A stretch of 64,000 bases of DNA from Silene conica (GCA_029255685.2 CM055312.2:68090792-68154791); one strand, 5' to 3'. Counted from the stretch's first letter, positions 35,194-46,164 are shown. Program-made: numbers and translations. The notes: generated from the letters alone by a model not told the origin.

Positions 35194-36918
35194 ACTTGCA
35201 CCAAATCACCATCATCAAACAAACAGTAGTCAGTTGCCTGCTTCCGCAGGTCGCTTACATTGCTAAGAAGCGTCTGGTTGTTCCTAAGGAGAGTAGACAC
35301 AACCAGACAACCGGTCCCAGACACCTTATTAAAATTGAGGGTGGAACCCAACCTGTCTCCCTTCCCCCGTCGGCAGCTGCTCAGCACTGATACCGACCCG
35401 CTAACGGAAACAAGTGAACCCCGACGCTTGTATATCATTTCGGACCCGCCCTCTACGCCCATCTTCCTCTTCACACCAGTTTTCGGGGTCGGGGTTCTGA
35501 AAAAAGCTGGGGTACTCATCAACTGCTGCCTGAATGAAGCAACCCTTCCCAAAACCTCATCCCTGCACTTGTTAATATCATTGAGCATGAGGATAGCTCC
35601 AATTTCCGCGCGGTACAGCTCAATGTTTCCCATGTCCCCTAAGCCACACTCAAAAGGCAAACCGCTGTAAAACATCATGTGCAGCATCAGGTATACCCCC
35701 CAGTCGTTCTTACTGAACCCTACGCCTTGCCATTTAAAAGGCACGTTCACCAACTTAAACTCGCTGACCCTCGATGCTCTCACGATTTTCCTGAGCTCGA
35801 GATACTTGCCCATCACATCAGCCTGTCCATCACACAACACAAAGCTACGTAAGATTACGTATAGATATAAACAGTAGTTAAAAAAAATAAAAAACGAGAA
35901 AAGATTGCATACAACGAGCCGTGCGATTCCGCCATACGGCAACTTTTCAAAGTCTTCATCATAATTTCGGTTGTCGAGAAACTCCACCTGCTGCGAAATG
36001 AAGTTGATGCATGAACAACAATAGTGATCATTATTGCCAGTGTCAATACTGGAATAAAGACCTGCAACCCAATCAGGCAAAATATGTCACAACGATAACT
36101 TGTGAGTAATTTATATGATATGTTGGCAAGATTGGACAGACAAATACCATGTCAGCTCCAAGATTAAAGGGGGAAGAACAGTGATCAATCCACGCGTCAA
36201 ATGTTGAGAACATCTCAGAAGTCAGGTTGACTCGTTCCCCGTCGTCCTTGGCTTTCCATAGTGATAAGGCAGTAAGCTGACCATGGAGGTAAACGTACAA
36301 AAGTGTTAGACCCAAAGGAGATTCACAGTTAAAAATTTGTGTAACTCCATGCTATGATATGTGAAACTCTAAACCAGTACTTAAGGAATCCACCCTAATA
36401 CATGGGTAACTGCATTGGAATACATGTGTAACTCCTTACGAGCACATGGGTAACTCCATACTGATATATGTGTAACTCCGTAAGGGGACTCCACTACACT
36501 ACAGGCGTAACTCCATACTCTGATATGTGGAACTCCACTACACTACAGGTGTAACTCCAAACTCTGATATGTGGAACTCCACTACACTACAGGTGTAACT
36601 CCATACTCTGATAGGTGTAAAAACATACTCTGAAATGTGGAACTCCATAACACTACACGTGTAACTCTATCCCAGTAATTGTGAAACTCCATCCTGTTAT
36701 CAGACAATAGAGTTCCTCACATCATGCAAGTGTGGGTGAGTCCGAAGAAGCATCGGTTGGGTCCAGCGACAGCTGCTGCAGAAGTTGAATTCATCATGTG
36801 GTCCAACAACAAAACCCAACACTCAATGACACTATTTTCAACCTGGGTCCCAGGCAACATCATCATCATGTCCTCTCGATTAACCATGAAGACATCGTCG
36901 TATTTCACCAATTCCTCC
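35194..36918 (-). pseudogene. First ULP1/C48-like domain of the MULE gene
   Basis: Exons: 36918-36721 (VFMVNREDMMMMLPG and VIECWVLLLD), about 36310-36148 (NLTSEMFSTFDAWIDHC to GADM), 36061-35913 and 35822-35194. Introns of 86 and 90 bp have GT-AG ends; the 36720 intron is a repeat array. The third exon has DHYCCSCINF with the catalytic His (36024-36026) and FLDNR with the Asp (35973-35975), after a frameshift near 36050. The fourth has NDWGVYLMLHMM: Trp (35700-35702) replaces the nucleophile Cys of the ULP1 DCG motif. A basic region with TPKTGVKRKMG follows, leading into the second domain through an 82-bp intron (35193-35112). Family: SUMO-protease-like; activity is not expected. Confidence 0.7.
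36325..36720 (-). repeat. GAGTTACAC array in intron of first ULP domain
   Basis: TGTGTAACTCCA and GTGGAACTCCA units on the plus strand are the motif in sense orientation for the gene. The array includes three near-identical 47-50-bp units with CTGATATGTGGAACTCC between 36505 and 36620. Confidence 0.75.
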
Positions 36919-37009
36919 CTACAAAACGAAGCATGAAATAAATAAAACTACCGCAGTAAAGATACATTGGACAATATTTACAGGAATATCAAAAGTGGTG
37001 TTCACTTAC

Positions 37010-38000
37010 ATCTTATCGTCTGAAGCGGTGGGGCTAAATGTGTAATCTATAACGGCCTTCCTCAGACTTGATACAGTCGAGAATTTATCCTTGCGACTGA
37101 TCATAAATTCTGACGCGACACGCTGATTAGGGTCAGGTTGTCCGCAGTCAATTGAGCACCCAATGTTTTCCGGTACGCCGTCCATGCATGGTAGCTCACG
37201 TGGTGAGTGGAGTTAGAAGGGGTGGTGGATAACATCATTGCCAGGGTCAGATATCTCATCGACCAATGTAATCCCCCTGATTCAGTTTCCCCCTTCCCAT
37301 TTTTCATGGTAGCTATGCAGCGTGCTACCTCCCACGGGCCATATCCTGCGGCCTCTAAGTCAGACGCTAATAAGGTAGTGCTAATAGGAATAGGTTCAGC
37401 TACCTCCGACGCATGATGCCCCGTCGCCATTTCTGCCATTATTTGAGCCATTTCAGCCGTTTGGTAAGGCACCAAGTTGATACCCTCCCCGCACGATGGG
37501 GAAACTTCGTTCGACGCCGGCAACCCCTCGTTGCCAGCGCACACTATCGCGTCATCCCCTAGCGTTTTTGTTGGCGTAACATGTGATGCAACGTTGGTGC
37601 CACGCCCATCCAGACTAAGTTCCGTAGTTGCAGCGTCGGGATCATCCACCAACGCACCGCTTTCTCTTAGATCGGACATCACCCCATCTAACTGAGCGGT
37701 CACAACGAGCTGTTCGTCCTCGTGAACTACAGCAACAACACTCTTGTCAACCAGCTGCTTCACCGCCACCGGAGCCTTGTCAACAGATACCTTCATCCAG
37801 TCGTTGATCTCTTCCACCTCATCACAGTATCTGTGGAGATCTTGACACTGCCAAAAATCTTGAATTGACTGTGATGGTACGAAGCTGTCACGAGCGGAGC
37901 AGCCCTTCATCACGCCCTTTATATTGGATAAAGCCTCCGCATACCTAGAATGAAAAAAAGTTGCATTCCTTTGAATCTTCAGATAGAGTTCGTGGACCTC
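37010..38000 (-). pseudogene. Linker region of the ULP-like MULE gene
   Basis: The exon begins after a TTTCAG acceptor (intron 38089-38001, 89 bp) with EVHELYLKIQRNATFFHSRY. It runs through a long acidic, low-complexity linker (DDPDAATTELSLDG and similar) to FSTVSSLRKAVIDYTF, where a donor GTAAGT starts a 91-bp intron (37009-36919). A frameshift near 37110 separates the linker frame from the last part. The VSSLRK..DY block has a counterpart, VSDLRKQATDY, just before the second domain, which marks the repeat unit. Confidence 0.6.
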
Positions 38001-38089
38001 CTGAAATGGAGCAAACAACACGACATTAGCGTGCAATAGAATAAAAAAAATGAGATTAACAAAAATGAACACGTGCAAACAGTGCCTAC

Positions 38090-39119
38090 ATCCAACGCTC
38101 GCTCCTTTATCTGCTCGTCGTCCTCAACGCCTTCGGGAATCTCGATCTGAAGGAACCTCTTTCTGCCATTTGGCACTTCCTTTTTCGCAGGTTCATTACT
38201 TACGAATTGAGGTAAACAGAGAACCTCATGACCCCCGGTCAATAGAAGCTGGTTGGTATTGGCTGCACGCAAGCTCCGGGGGTACTTCACAATGGACCAC
38301 GACTAGCGACCCAGCCCTCCATCAGCCATTTCACCTTCAATTATCTTCCTCAGCCTTTCCTCGTCCCAGTGCTTGATTAGAGGTAGATCGTGGCAAGGAA
38401 TATCACCACGGAAAGCAAAACACTGAAAATAGGTTATCATTAAAAATGGGATGCACCCAACGAGGAAAGATTTCCCAGCCATAGCATCCACTCCAGCCCC
38501 GATTACAGCATTCAGTATATATGTACACCAGTCAAGCCGATGTATGGCGCCTACATCCTCGACCGCCAATAAAAGCTTGAGATCGACCACGCTGTTGATG
38601 GTTGGGGTAAGGAAAGACGACATACATAACAAGACGAACATGCGGCAGAAATGTTCACCTCCCTCTTGGTCTGTCAATATTGCGTTTTTTTTTATCTTAC
38701 CGAGGGGTATGCCGTTTTGAGTTCTTCACGCCAAACATATTCCTTCACGGGGATTTCAAAGCCGCGATTTCAGGAGCGTCTGACCCTTTTTGCTTCCCCG
38801 TTGGTACGATAACGAGCTCGTCAGGTCCGACAGAGAGAAGGAAGCAGTCTCGAACGTCATGTTTCGTGATCATAAACTCTTTTGTTCTGATTTGTGTTCT
38901 AAACATGAACGACCCATCCGAGACGTAGTCCATAAAATCCAGCACGTTACGTAGAGGATACTGCCCGAACTTCAGCTCAAGCATCCCTCCAAAACCTATT
39001 CTGGCAGCCGCCGCTCTTTGGGCATCATTTAACATGCCAATTAGCTCAAACAACATCCTCGCCCGACATTTGACACCTACTCTAACCGCTGGGATGACCA
39101 ACTCTTGGGATGCAGACAT
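38090..39119 (-). pseudogene. N-terminal region of the ULP-like MULE gene
   Basis: The ATG at 39119 lies immediately after a TTGTTGTAG splice acceptor. The first part, with RIGFGGMLELKFGQYP, FMDYV and TKHDVRDCF, resembles the conserved N-terminal domain of plant transposon ULP-like proteins. The second part, HFCRMFVLLCMSSFLTPTIN and LAVEDVGAIHRLDWCTYILN plus VGCIPFLMITYFQC, is the well-known following block. Breaks are frameshifts near 38755 and 38700 and a TAG stop at 38303-38305 within a continuing frame. The exon ends at 38090 with donor GTAGGC. Family assignment is from memory of the motif pattern. Confidence 0.65.
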
Positions 39120-39318
39120 CTACAACAACAAAAAAAAGGGATTGGCACGAAAACGACAAATTATCAAATGCACATTGCAACAAGCCATACATGGCAATTA
39201 CATGTTATGCAATGAAGTTACGCGACTTGTTCTATAAAGTTACATGTTATGCAATGACACAGGAAATAGGACATGATGCAACAGAGTTACATAAATCCTG
39301 CAATAGAGTTATACATAT

Positions 39319-39890
39319 GCTGCAATAGAGTTACACAGTTTATGTTATAGAGTTACACATATTCCTGTAATAGTTTTACACATATAATACACATATATGC
39401 CGATAGAGTTACACAGGTTGTTCTATAAAGTTACACACTTTGTTCCATAGAGTTACAATCACTATTTATTCAAGTTGATCAATAGAGTTACACATATCCC
39501 CAATGGAGTTACACATATGCTGCAATAGAGTTACACAGTTGATCTTATAGAGTTACACATATTCCTGTAATAGCTTTACACATGTAATACAATATATACC
39601 AATAGAGTTACACAGGTTGTTCTGTAAAGTTACACACTTTGTTCCATAAAGTTACACATGCTATTTAATTAGGTGGATCAATAGAGTTACACATATCCTC
39701 TAATAAAGTTATACATATGCTGCAATAGAGTTACACAGTTGATCTTATAGAGTTACACATATTTCTGTAATAGCTTTACACGTGGAATACACATATATGA
39801 CAATAGAGTTACACATGTTGTTCTATAAAGTTACACACTTTGTTCCATAAAGTTGCACATGCTCTTCAATGAAATTACCCAGGTCATAAC
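39319..39890 (+). repeat. GAGTTACAC array with exact 200-bp higher-order period
   Basis: GCTGCAATAGAG starts at 39319, 39519 and 39719, defining three units of 200 bp, each with about eight GAGTTACAC submotifs. Less regular units extend left to about 39190. The array lies in the long intron between the presumed 5' UTR exon and the ATG exon of the ULP-like gene. Confidence 0.85.
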
Positions 39891-40152
39891 AACACCCTAT
39901 TTCGCGAATGCTAATAATAAACATAAAAAAGAATCCCATTTAAGCAGGCAACAGTAATACCAGCATACGAATCTGGAAATAAATTAGACCCAGTAGAGAA
40001 CAAAATGTGAAAAAACTAAACTAAACAACAACAACAACAAAAATCATATAAAATAACAATGCAAATTAAGTTCATAAATAAAGCTACAATTATAAAAATT
40101 AATCTAAATCAAATGAGTCGAATGCAAAAATAATAAGAAGAACAACATTTAC

Positions 40153-40380
40153 CTTGTAAATGGATGAGACTATGGAAGCAGATGATGACAGCAGCAATAT
40201 GGGTGTCTTGGCAGGAATTTACAAAGACCAGGTTGCACAAAATGTTGATGAAGATGAATAACGATGGAGGAATGCAAAGCTTTTTTTTCGTAGAGTTTGA
40301 GGAAGACGAAGAGGTTCACAGAGAAGGAAGTTCAAATTGGAAAATTGGAAAAATGAGACAGTGGGAAACGTGAGAGTGGG
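40153..40380 (-). other. Probable 5' UTR exon of the ULP-like gene
   Basis: On the minus strand the exon ends CATTTACAAG with donor GTAAATG at 40152. The matching acceptor is GTTGTAG at 39120, directly before the ATG. The intron is about 1.03 kb and holds the 200-bp repeat array. The upstream boundary is a guess; no clear TATA box was fixed. Confidence 0.4.
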
Positions 40381-40567
40381 AAACGTGAAACACAGTAAAT
40401 TGTGTCAGTTTAGAAGAATGTGCATATGATTAGTTAGTTGGCATCAATAAAAAAATATGTTTTAATTGTTTTCTATAGGTTAATCTAAGTCATTGATTTG
40501 TTATAATCTAAGGGCTACTATTAGGACTCAAGGACTCAACACTCGGGGGTGGACTCATTTGATCTTG

Positions 40568-40703
<136 letters not shown>

Positions 40704-40714
40704 AAAAAAGTTGC

Positions 40715-40785
40715 TTTACATAAATTTCGAACCCCTAATCTCAAATAACCTAACAATTTCTAACCATTGAACCACTTACCGTTGA
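40715..40785 (-). mobile_element. Possible tRNA-derived SINE head
   Basis: On the minus strand TGGTTCAATGG fits the RNA polymerase III A box and GGTTCGAAATT resembles a B box about 30 bp later. The TA run follows downstream. No target duplication or tail was found, so this is tentative. Confidence 0.3.
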
Positions 40786-40838
40786 TATTAAATTAAGTAC
40801 AAGTGTGTTATATATTTTATAAAAATTTATTATTTTTA

Positions 40839-41790
40839 GAGAAAATTGTTGATTACAACCTTTTAACAATTACTTTTTGAAAATTACAGTCTTATAATTG
40901 TTTTTGTGGAAATTATATCCATATTATCACTTTTCTTTGAAAATTGCACCACGATGACGTTTTCTGTCAATTTTTGATATACCCTTGCCTATTTTTTTAC
41001 TTACCCTGATTTTTTCATTTACTTCTTTCATCTTCCTCTAACATTTCCCCCAAAATTTTCCCAAATGTTACCCAAATTGTGCATTTTATTTTCTCTTAAA
41101 TTTATGTTTAATTTGTTTTTGTTGGTAGTGCTAATGTAAATCTGATATTGTCCATAATTTTTCATTTTTCAATTAATTTAATAGAATTTTAGGGTTTCAA
41201 TTTGGGGAAAATTGAAGAATCCTAATTATTTTCAATTTGGGTAAAATTAATGATGAACGACATTAATTATTTTAAGATACAATGGAAATCAATTTGTTGT
41301 TTTTCAATTGATTGAATCGAATTTTAAGGTTGCAAGTTGGGGAAAGTTGAAGAACCTAATTACTTTAAGTTGGAAAAATTGAAGAACCCTAATTATTTTC
41401 AATTTGGGGAAAATTAATGATGAAGAACACTAATTAATTTTAAGATACAATGGAAATAATGGAATTACAATTAAAAATTGAATTGAACAAGGTAGATTTA
41501 GATTAGGTGAAATTGTTGAAGAAAAATAAAGAATTAATGAGAAATAGAGTTATAAAATCTAATTTTGGACAAACATAAGAAAATAGACAATATGAAGGTA
41601 AGGGCATTTTGGTTATAAGAAATGAACTTAAATCCCAAAAATTCAAATTGGTAAGAATTTTCTGTCGGAATTAATATTTTGACTGTAATTTATTATCAAA
41701 AGTAATATTATGGGTGTACTTTACAAAAAAATTATAAGGCTGTAATTTTCAAAAGGTGGTTTTTAAAATGCTGTAATTAATAATTTTCTC
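40839..41790. mobile_element. MULE-type MITE with long inverted repeats
   Basis: A 952-bp element starts GAGAAAATTGTTGATTACA and ends with the complement of GAGAAAATTATTAATTACA. The two ends stay similar for over 130 bp, including AATTACAG-C/T-CTTATAATT and TTTTCTGTC. Flanks TTATTTTTA and ATATTTTTA are a 9-bp target duplication with one mismatch, the size made by Mutator transposases. The interior is AT-rich and non-coding. Confidence 0.8.
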
Positions 41791-41940
41791 ATATTTTTAC
41801 ATATATTTAGAATTTAAAGTATTTTAGAGAAAATAATATATTTTTAATCAATTAAATGAAAACAATTAAGAAATTTATGATACCAAACATTGTTCCTTAA
41901 TATTTATCTTGATTTCTTTTCATAAATTAATAGTGACAAG

Positions 41941-42888
41941 CAGGGACGAAGTTAGGACGAAATTTGTACCTGGGCCGAATTTTATTTTATCATATATACT
42001 CATTCATTAGAACGCACCAATATGTTTGTTTTTTATATTTAATAGCGTTTTTAAGAGAGTATAAAATATACTTAATTATTTAATTATTGAGTTATGTATT
42101 GCTTATTTTCTAACAAATTTACTTGATATTTGTAAAGCATTATTGACACTAGCTTAAGCAATAAATAAAATTATAAGCATAAACAATAATGAACCTCTTA
42201 AAACGCCTTTATGATAAATTAAAATGGGGAAAAATCATATTTTTAGTACTTTGGCGAAAGAACTATTGTAATAACAATCTTAACAAATGAAGTAAATTGT
42301 TAAAAGCTCAAATAAAACTCAAAAATAAATCATAAAATGTAACATATATTCCTCGAACCCTGTACCTGAGCCGATTTTTATTTTATCGATATATACTCAT
42401 TAGGGTGCATCTATATATATGTCTGCTTTTTATATATTTAATAGGGTGTTTAAGAAAGTATAAAACATACTTATTTAATTATTAAGTTATGTATTGTTTT
42501 TTTTCTAACAAATTTGCTCGATATTTATACAGCATTATTGGCACTAGCTTAAGCAATGAATAAAATTATAAGCATAAACAATAATAAATCTCTTAAAACG
42601 CCTTTATGGTAAATTAAAATGGGGAAAAAATCATATTTTTAGTACTTTGGCGAAAGAACTATTGTTGACAAAAAGAAGGTTTAAGTAACAATCTTAACAA
42701 ATGAAGGAAATTGTTAAAAATTCAAAACTTGAAAATAAATCATAAAATGTAACATACTACTTCATTAGTTACCATTTACCAATATGCCACACAAGTTTTA
42801 ATGAACATTAACTTGTTTATTTATTACTTGATCTTAAAAAGCTAGTCTTGATAGTGGCCCGACCGGCCCAGGCCTAGCTTCATCTTTG
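41941..42888. mobile_element. hAT-like non-autonomous element with internal duplication
   Basis: The ends CAGGGACGAAGTTAGG and (complement of the right end) CAAAGATGAAGCTAGG resemble the common plant hAT terminus CAGGGGCGGAGCTAGG. Flanking 8-mers GTGACAAG and ATGACAAG differ by one base; shifting by one gives a perfect TGACAAGC pair. Inside, a block starting TACCTGGGCCG near 41968 repeats near 42363 (unit about 395 bp), including the sentence ending TTTTTAGTACTTTGGCG. No transposase is present. Confidence 0.7.
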
Positions 42889-43138
42889 ATGACAAGCATC
42901 ATCGAAACATGACAAAGAAAAATCAAGTATTTTTAAAAAGAGAAATGTGAAGTACAAATGAACGTTCCTTAATATTAACACTCAAAATAGATATCTACCA
43001 AATAAAGTTCCTTCATATCTATAAAAATTAACACTCAAAATAGATAATTACCTTTTAAATTATCTCACACACTTAAAATAGATATAAAAATTAACATAAA
43101 TTGGCATACTGCTTTTGTATGTATATACTCCATGATGT

Positions 43139-43148
43139 ACTATATATG
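43139..43148 (+). promoter_or_regulatory. TATA box of the S1-family gene
   Basis: ACTATATATG lies about 70 bp before the ATG at 43214, a reasonable spacing for a short leader. Confidence 0.5.
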
Positions 43149-43213
43149 AGGATGAGATGAGTGCACTAATACAAATCTAAACTTGAACAAATATTAGAGA
43201 TAAAATACTAAAA

Positions 43214-43654
43214 ATGAGTTATTTATTCAACATTATGATCACTCTCCTACTAATAATTTGTCTCGCATTCGAACCATCTTATGGTGAAAAAGATAAAGCT
43301 AAAGCTCGCTTTACGAACAAGATGAATGTAACACTTACACTTAAATGTATTGAAAATGGAAAGAAAACTTTACTACCCCAGTCGCTTAACCATGACGATT
43401 ACCATATATTTACGGTTCGTGAAAAGTTATTTGGTGTTTCCAAGTTAGAATGTAACGCAAGTTGCTCTAAAGGGGAGGTAAGAAATTTTTTAGCATATCA
43501 GGATACTGCTAAATTTAATAAAGAATGTCCTCATGAAACATGTTTATGGGATGCTCAAGATGATGGACTGCATTTGCTTCTTAAATTGGGTGACTACCTT
43601 AAGAGGAAAAATTTGAAGCATGCCTGGAGTCAGAGTTCGGGTGGCCAAGTTTAG
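43214..43654 (+). CDS. S-protein homologue (self-incompatibility S1 family)
   Basis: This is a single-exon gene of 146 codons. Residues 1-24 form a signal peptide with a hydrophobic ITLLLIICLAF core and a likely cut after SYG. The mature part has beta-rich VTLTLKC, a central HIFTVREKLFGVSKLEC segment and the C-terminal FLAYQD, KECPHETCLWDAQDDGLHL block. The W-D-x-x-x-D-G-L and paired cysteines match plant S1/SPH secreted proteins. Poppy S1 determines self-incompatibility; most homologues have unknown signalling roles. The mature protein has five Cys, one more than the usual four. Length is typical, and no stops or frameshifts occur. A poly(A) signal AATAAA is near 43860. It is the only host-type gene found here and lies among transposons. 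Confidence 0.75.
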   Translation: MSYLFNIMITLLLIICLAFEPSYGEKDKAKARFTNKMNVTLTLKCIENGKKTLLPQSLNHDDYHIFTVREKLFGVSKLECNASCSKGEVRNFLAYQDTAKFNKECPHETCLWDAQDDGLHLLLKLGDYLKRKNLKHAWSQSSGGQV

Positions 43655-43869
43655 ACGTGTCCGACCGTTGTATGGTGCGATAGATAAAAAGTGACTATTC
43701 TAAGTAATAAACAATGAGCATTTTAATTATGTTAAAAAGTAATCACTATATAAGAATGTAAGGTGGTCACTTTTACACATAGAATGATACTTTTTACTTT
43801 AAAAAATCACTTTTTAAGTAGTCACACCGTGCGATCTTATGTTGTAATATGTATTGATGAATAAATCAT

Positions 43870-45812
43870 TCTCAGAATATTGGGAGTGTAGCTTATATAC
43901 TCATTAGTAGTCTATGGCATTTTATAAAGTTAAACAAAAAATATATGTAATTTATGGTTATCTATATCTCACCTTAGTTCATTTAATAATTTTTAGCCAT
44001 CTAGATCCATATATATCGAGTGAAGCTGGGATAACGACATGCCTCAGGATAATCTGACAGTACCAAAACTAGCACATACACTGATAAGGCAAATACGACT
44101 ATTATATCAAGAAATCTAATCAAATATGAGTAAAGATCGTTCTACAAGTCTATATGGCACATACCGTAAGATGTCCACCTGACATGCCCGATCCTAAGCC
44201 CATGTAACCTCCGATGCTGGTATAACAATCCATGATCTCTCTGAAACCTAGACACTCGTGACCAAGTCCTGGCAACTGATCTCCCCTCAATATAATATTC
44301 TTCATGGAGTTGGAAATGAGAAAACTACCCATATATCCAAGCCCGAAACAACAACAAACAAACGCTAATTAAGACCACTTATCCTTGATCGCGAAGCCAT
44401 CCCTGGCTATCGTACAAATAAGCTAATGATGCAACACCCCAAGCATACTCGTATACTCATCAATACCACCCAAATAATTAAACAACAGAAATATTTGGGT
44501 GATTAACCTATCATAAGACTTGTCCATGTACAAATCCTAAAAACATCATCACGTACCCCCCGAGCAAGTTATGTTGGTTACCCGACTCCACAACCCTCCT
44601 CGAACTACGCGCCAACAACCACCACCCTTATAAAGCGATGGTGGGATAGACTCATCACCTACTCAAAGTAAGGTAGCCGCCTTCTTCTTCGAGCCATCAT
44701 CTTCATGTTATCCGCTCATATCCCTAGAATCTGTTGAACCTCGCGCAACAAAATTGTAATCTTTTCAAACGCCTTATAGAAAGTGTTAGGAACTTAGGAT
44801 GGGGCTGCAACTTCTCTAAAAATACACTAATCATATTCGCATATGATATAGTGGTTATAAAATGCCTTAATGACTGAGCTCATTCTCATTAATTCTCTGG
44901 GAAACCACATCGGACAGCCTAATCTCACCCATCACGTCTAAACAATCCGATCACTCGTAAGATATTAAGATGAGTCGGTCCACCAACAACCGTACGTGTA
45001 AGACGCCTTGATAGATCATTCTGTTTTCTTCCTCCATGTGCTACATGAACTCTCTATATACGACGCATATCGACCTCTATCATCACGTACAACCCTCATT
45101 GGTGCTGGCTCATCTGCATAGTTTTCCGAAAACCGATAATTATCCTCCTCTTCCCCTTCATCACAATTCTCATCGATAGTTACATGTTCTTGAACACCGA
45201 CTTCTTCTTAATTTCCTTAACAATGCTATGAGGAATCAGACTCGCTCATAAAAGGGTTGGATGTAAGGCTAATAAGGATGCTCTATGACCGATCGACTAG
45301 GAGATGACGCACCAGAGTGACGCCACTTAGATCTCGTGACGTCTCTATTTCTTATATGGTCTGGGGTAACCATAAGCCTTTTTCCCCTGTCTAGTTCTCT
45401 TTTGTATTAAGGAGATTAAAGTGTGATAATACATCAAAATAATAAAAAATTATCAAAAATAACAATTTAAATATGAAAATTAAGGTGAATGGAATTTAAA
45501 GTTCCAAACCATAGATAGACTATAAAATTTAAGTCTAACACCAAGCCAAACTTCGAAAACCAATATCCAACACCATGCCAGACGTTGGCATTCAGTGTCC
45601 AACCTAAGCATGACGTTGAAGATCAACGTCCATCACCTCCCAGACGTTTATCTTCAACATCCCTTCCCTCTTCAACGTTGATTCTCAACGTCTCCCTCCA
45701 TCTCAAACGTTGAATTTCAACATTGCTACCCCATACCATTGTTAAGATTCAACGTCATGCATGGGCAACAACAATGAACAACAACAACACACAATGCCAA
45801 CCCCTTGAGCAA
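43870..45812. other. Region without recognised gene; possible decayed coding remnant
   Basis: About 1.9 kb has no long frame. On the minus strand from about 45374 the sequence reads MVTPDHIRNRDVTRSKWRHS, then further protein-like pieces such as VTIDENCDEGEEEDNYRF near 45170, in shifting frames with many stops. This suggests an old pseudogene that I cannot assign. At 45590-45765 is a small array of GTTGA/TCAAC inverted repeats (see findings). Confidence 0.3.
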
Positions 45813-46009
45813 TGTTAGACGGATATTGTGCTCAATATTATGTACAATATCCTCTCCTTATTCTTTGCAATTTGTTCCTGATTCTTAGCATTTAGTTTTG
45901 GTAACAAAATCATCTTGTTACTGTCTATGCTATTAGACTTGATGTATAAATTGAAAGAATGATTATCAATAAAAACAAGATCAATTCTCCCTTCTTCTAA
46001 TTCTTATCA
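45813..46009 (+). repeat. Short LTR of a copia fragment
   Basis: TGTTAGACGGATATTGTG to TCTTATCA, 197 bp, is followed immediately by TGGTATTGAGCC, a primer-site-like sequence diverged from the Met-tRNA version. Its size is typical of small-LTR copia lineages. No partner LTR is in the window. Confidence 0.65.
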
Positions 46010-46164
46010 TGGTATTGAGCCAGTCTTTTTCTCCTCTCTGACATTTTTTTCTCTTTCTTAAACTCTCTCGACATGATTGGCACAATCATCGAGCCATATT
46101 CCACAACCGAATTCAAAATAGCCCTTTTTCTCCATATTTTATTGGTTCACATGATATTCCCCGA

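Larger units (their letters stand above)
10940..40400. mobile_element. Mutator-like element with ULP1-like gene, host of several insertions
   Basis: Removing elements A (14646-23987) and B (25614-34313) leaves about 11.4 kb with a plus-strand FAR1/MURA transposase pseudogene and a convergent minus-strand gene containing ULP1/C48-like domains. Plant MULEs that carry ULP-like genes beside a transposase are known as Kaonashi (KI) elements, and this layout fits them. Arrays of a GAGTTACAC repeat occupy spacers and introns. The left end is outside the window beyond the copia insertions. I could not identify the right terminal inverted repeat with confidence, so the 40400 boundary is only the likely transcription-start side of the ULP gene. 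Confidence 0.6.

Noticed and set aside
35260-35877. Plus-strand frames of 136 and 66 codons
   Set aside because: They are opposite to the spliced ULP-like exons, which carry clear homologous motifs and splice sites.
40839-41790. Autonomous Mutator element
   Set aside because: Long inverted repeats and a 9-bp target are present, but the 952-bp length and lack of frames show only a MITE.
44150-44332. 60-codon minus frame as a gene
   Set aside because: It is short, unsupported by motifs, and surrounded by stops in all frames.
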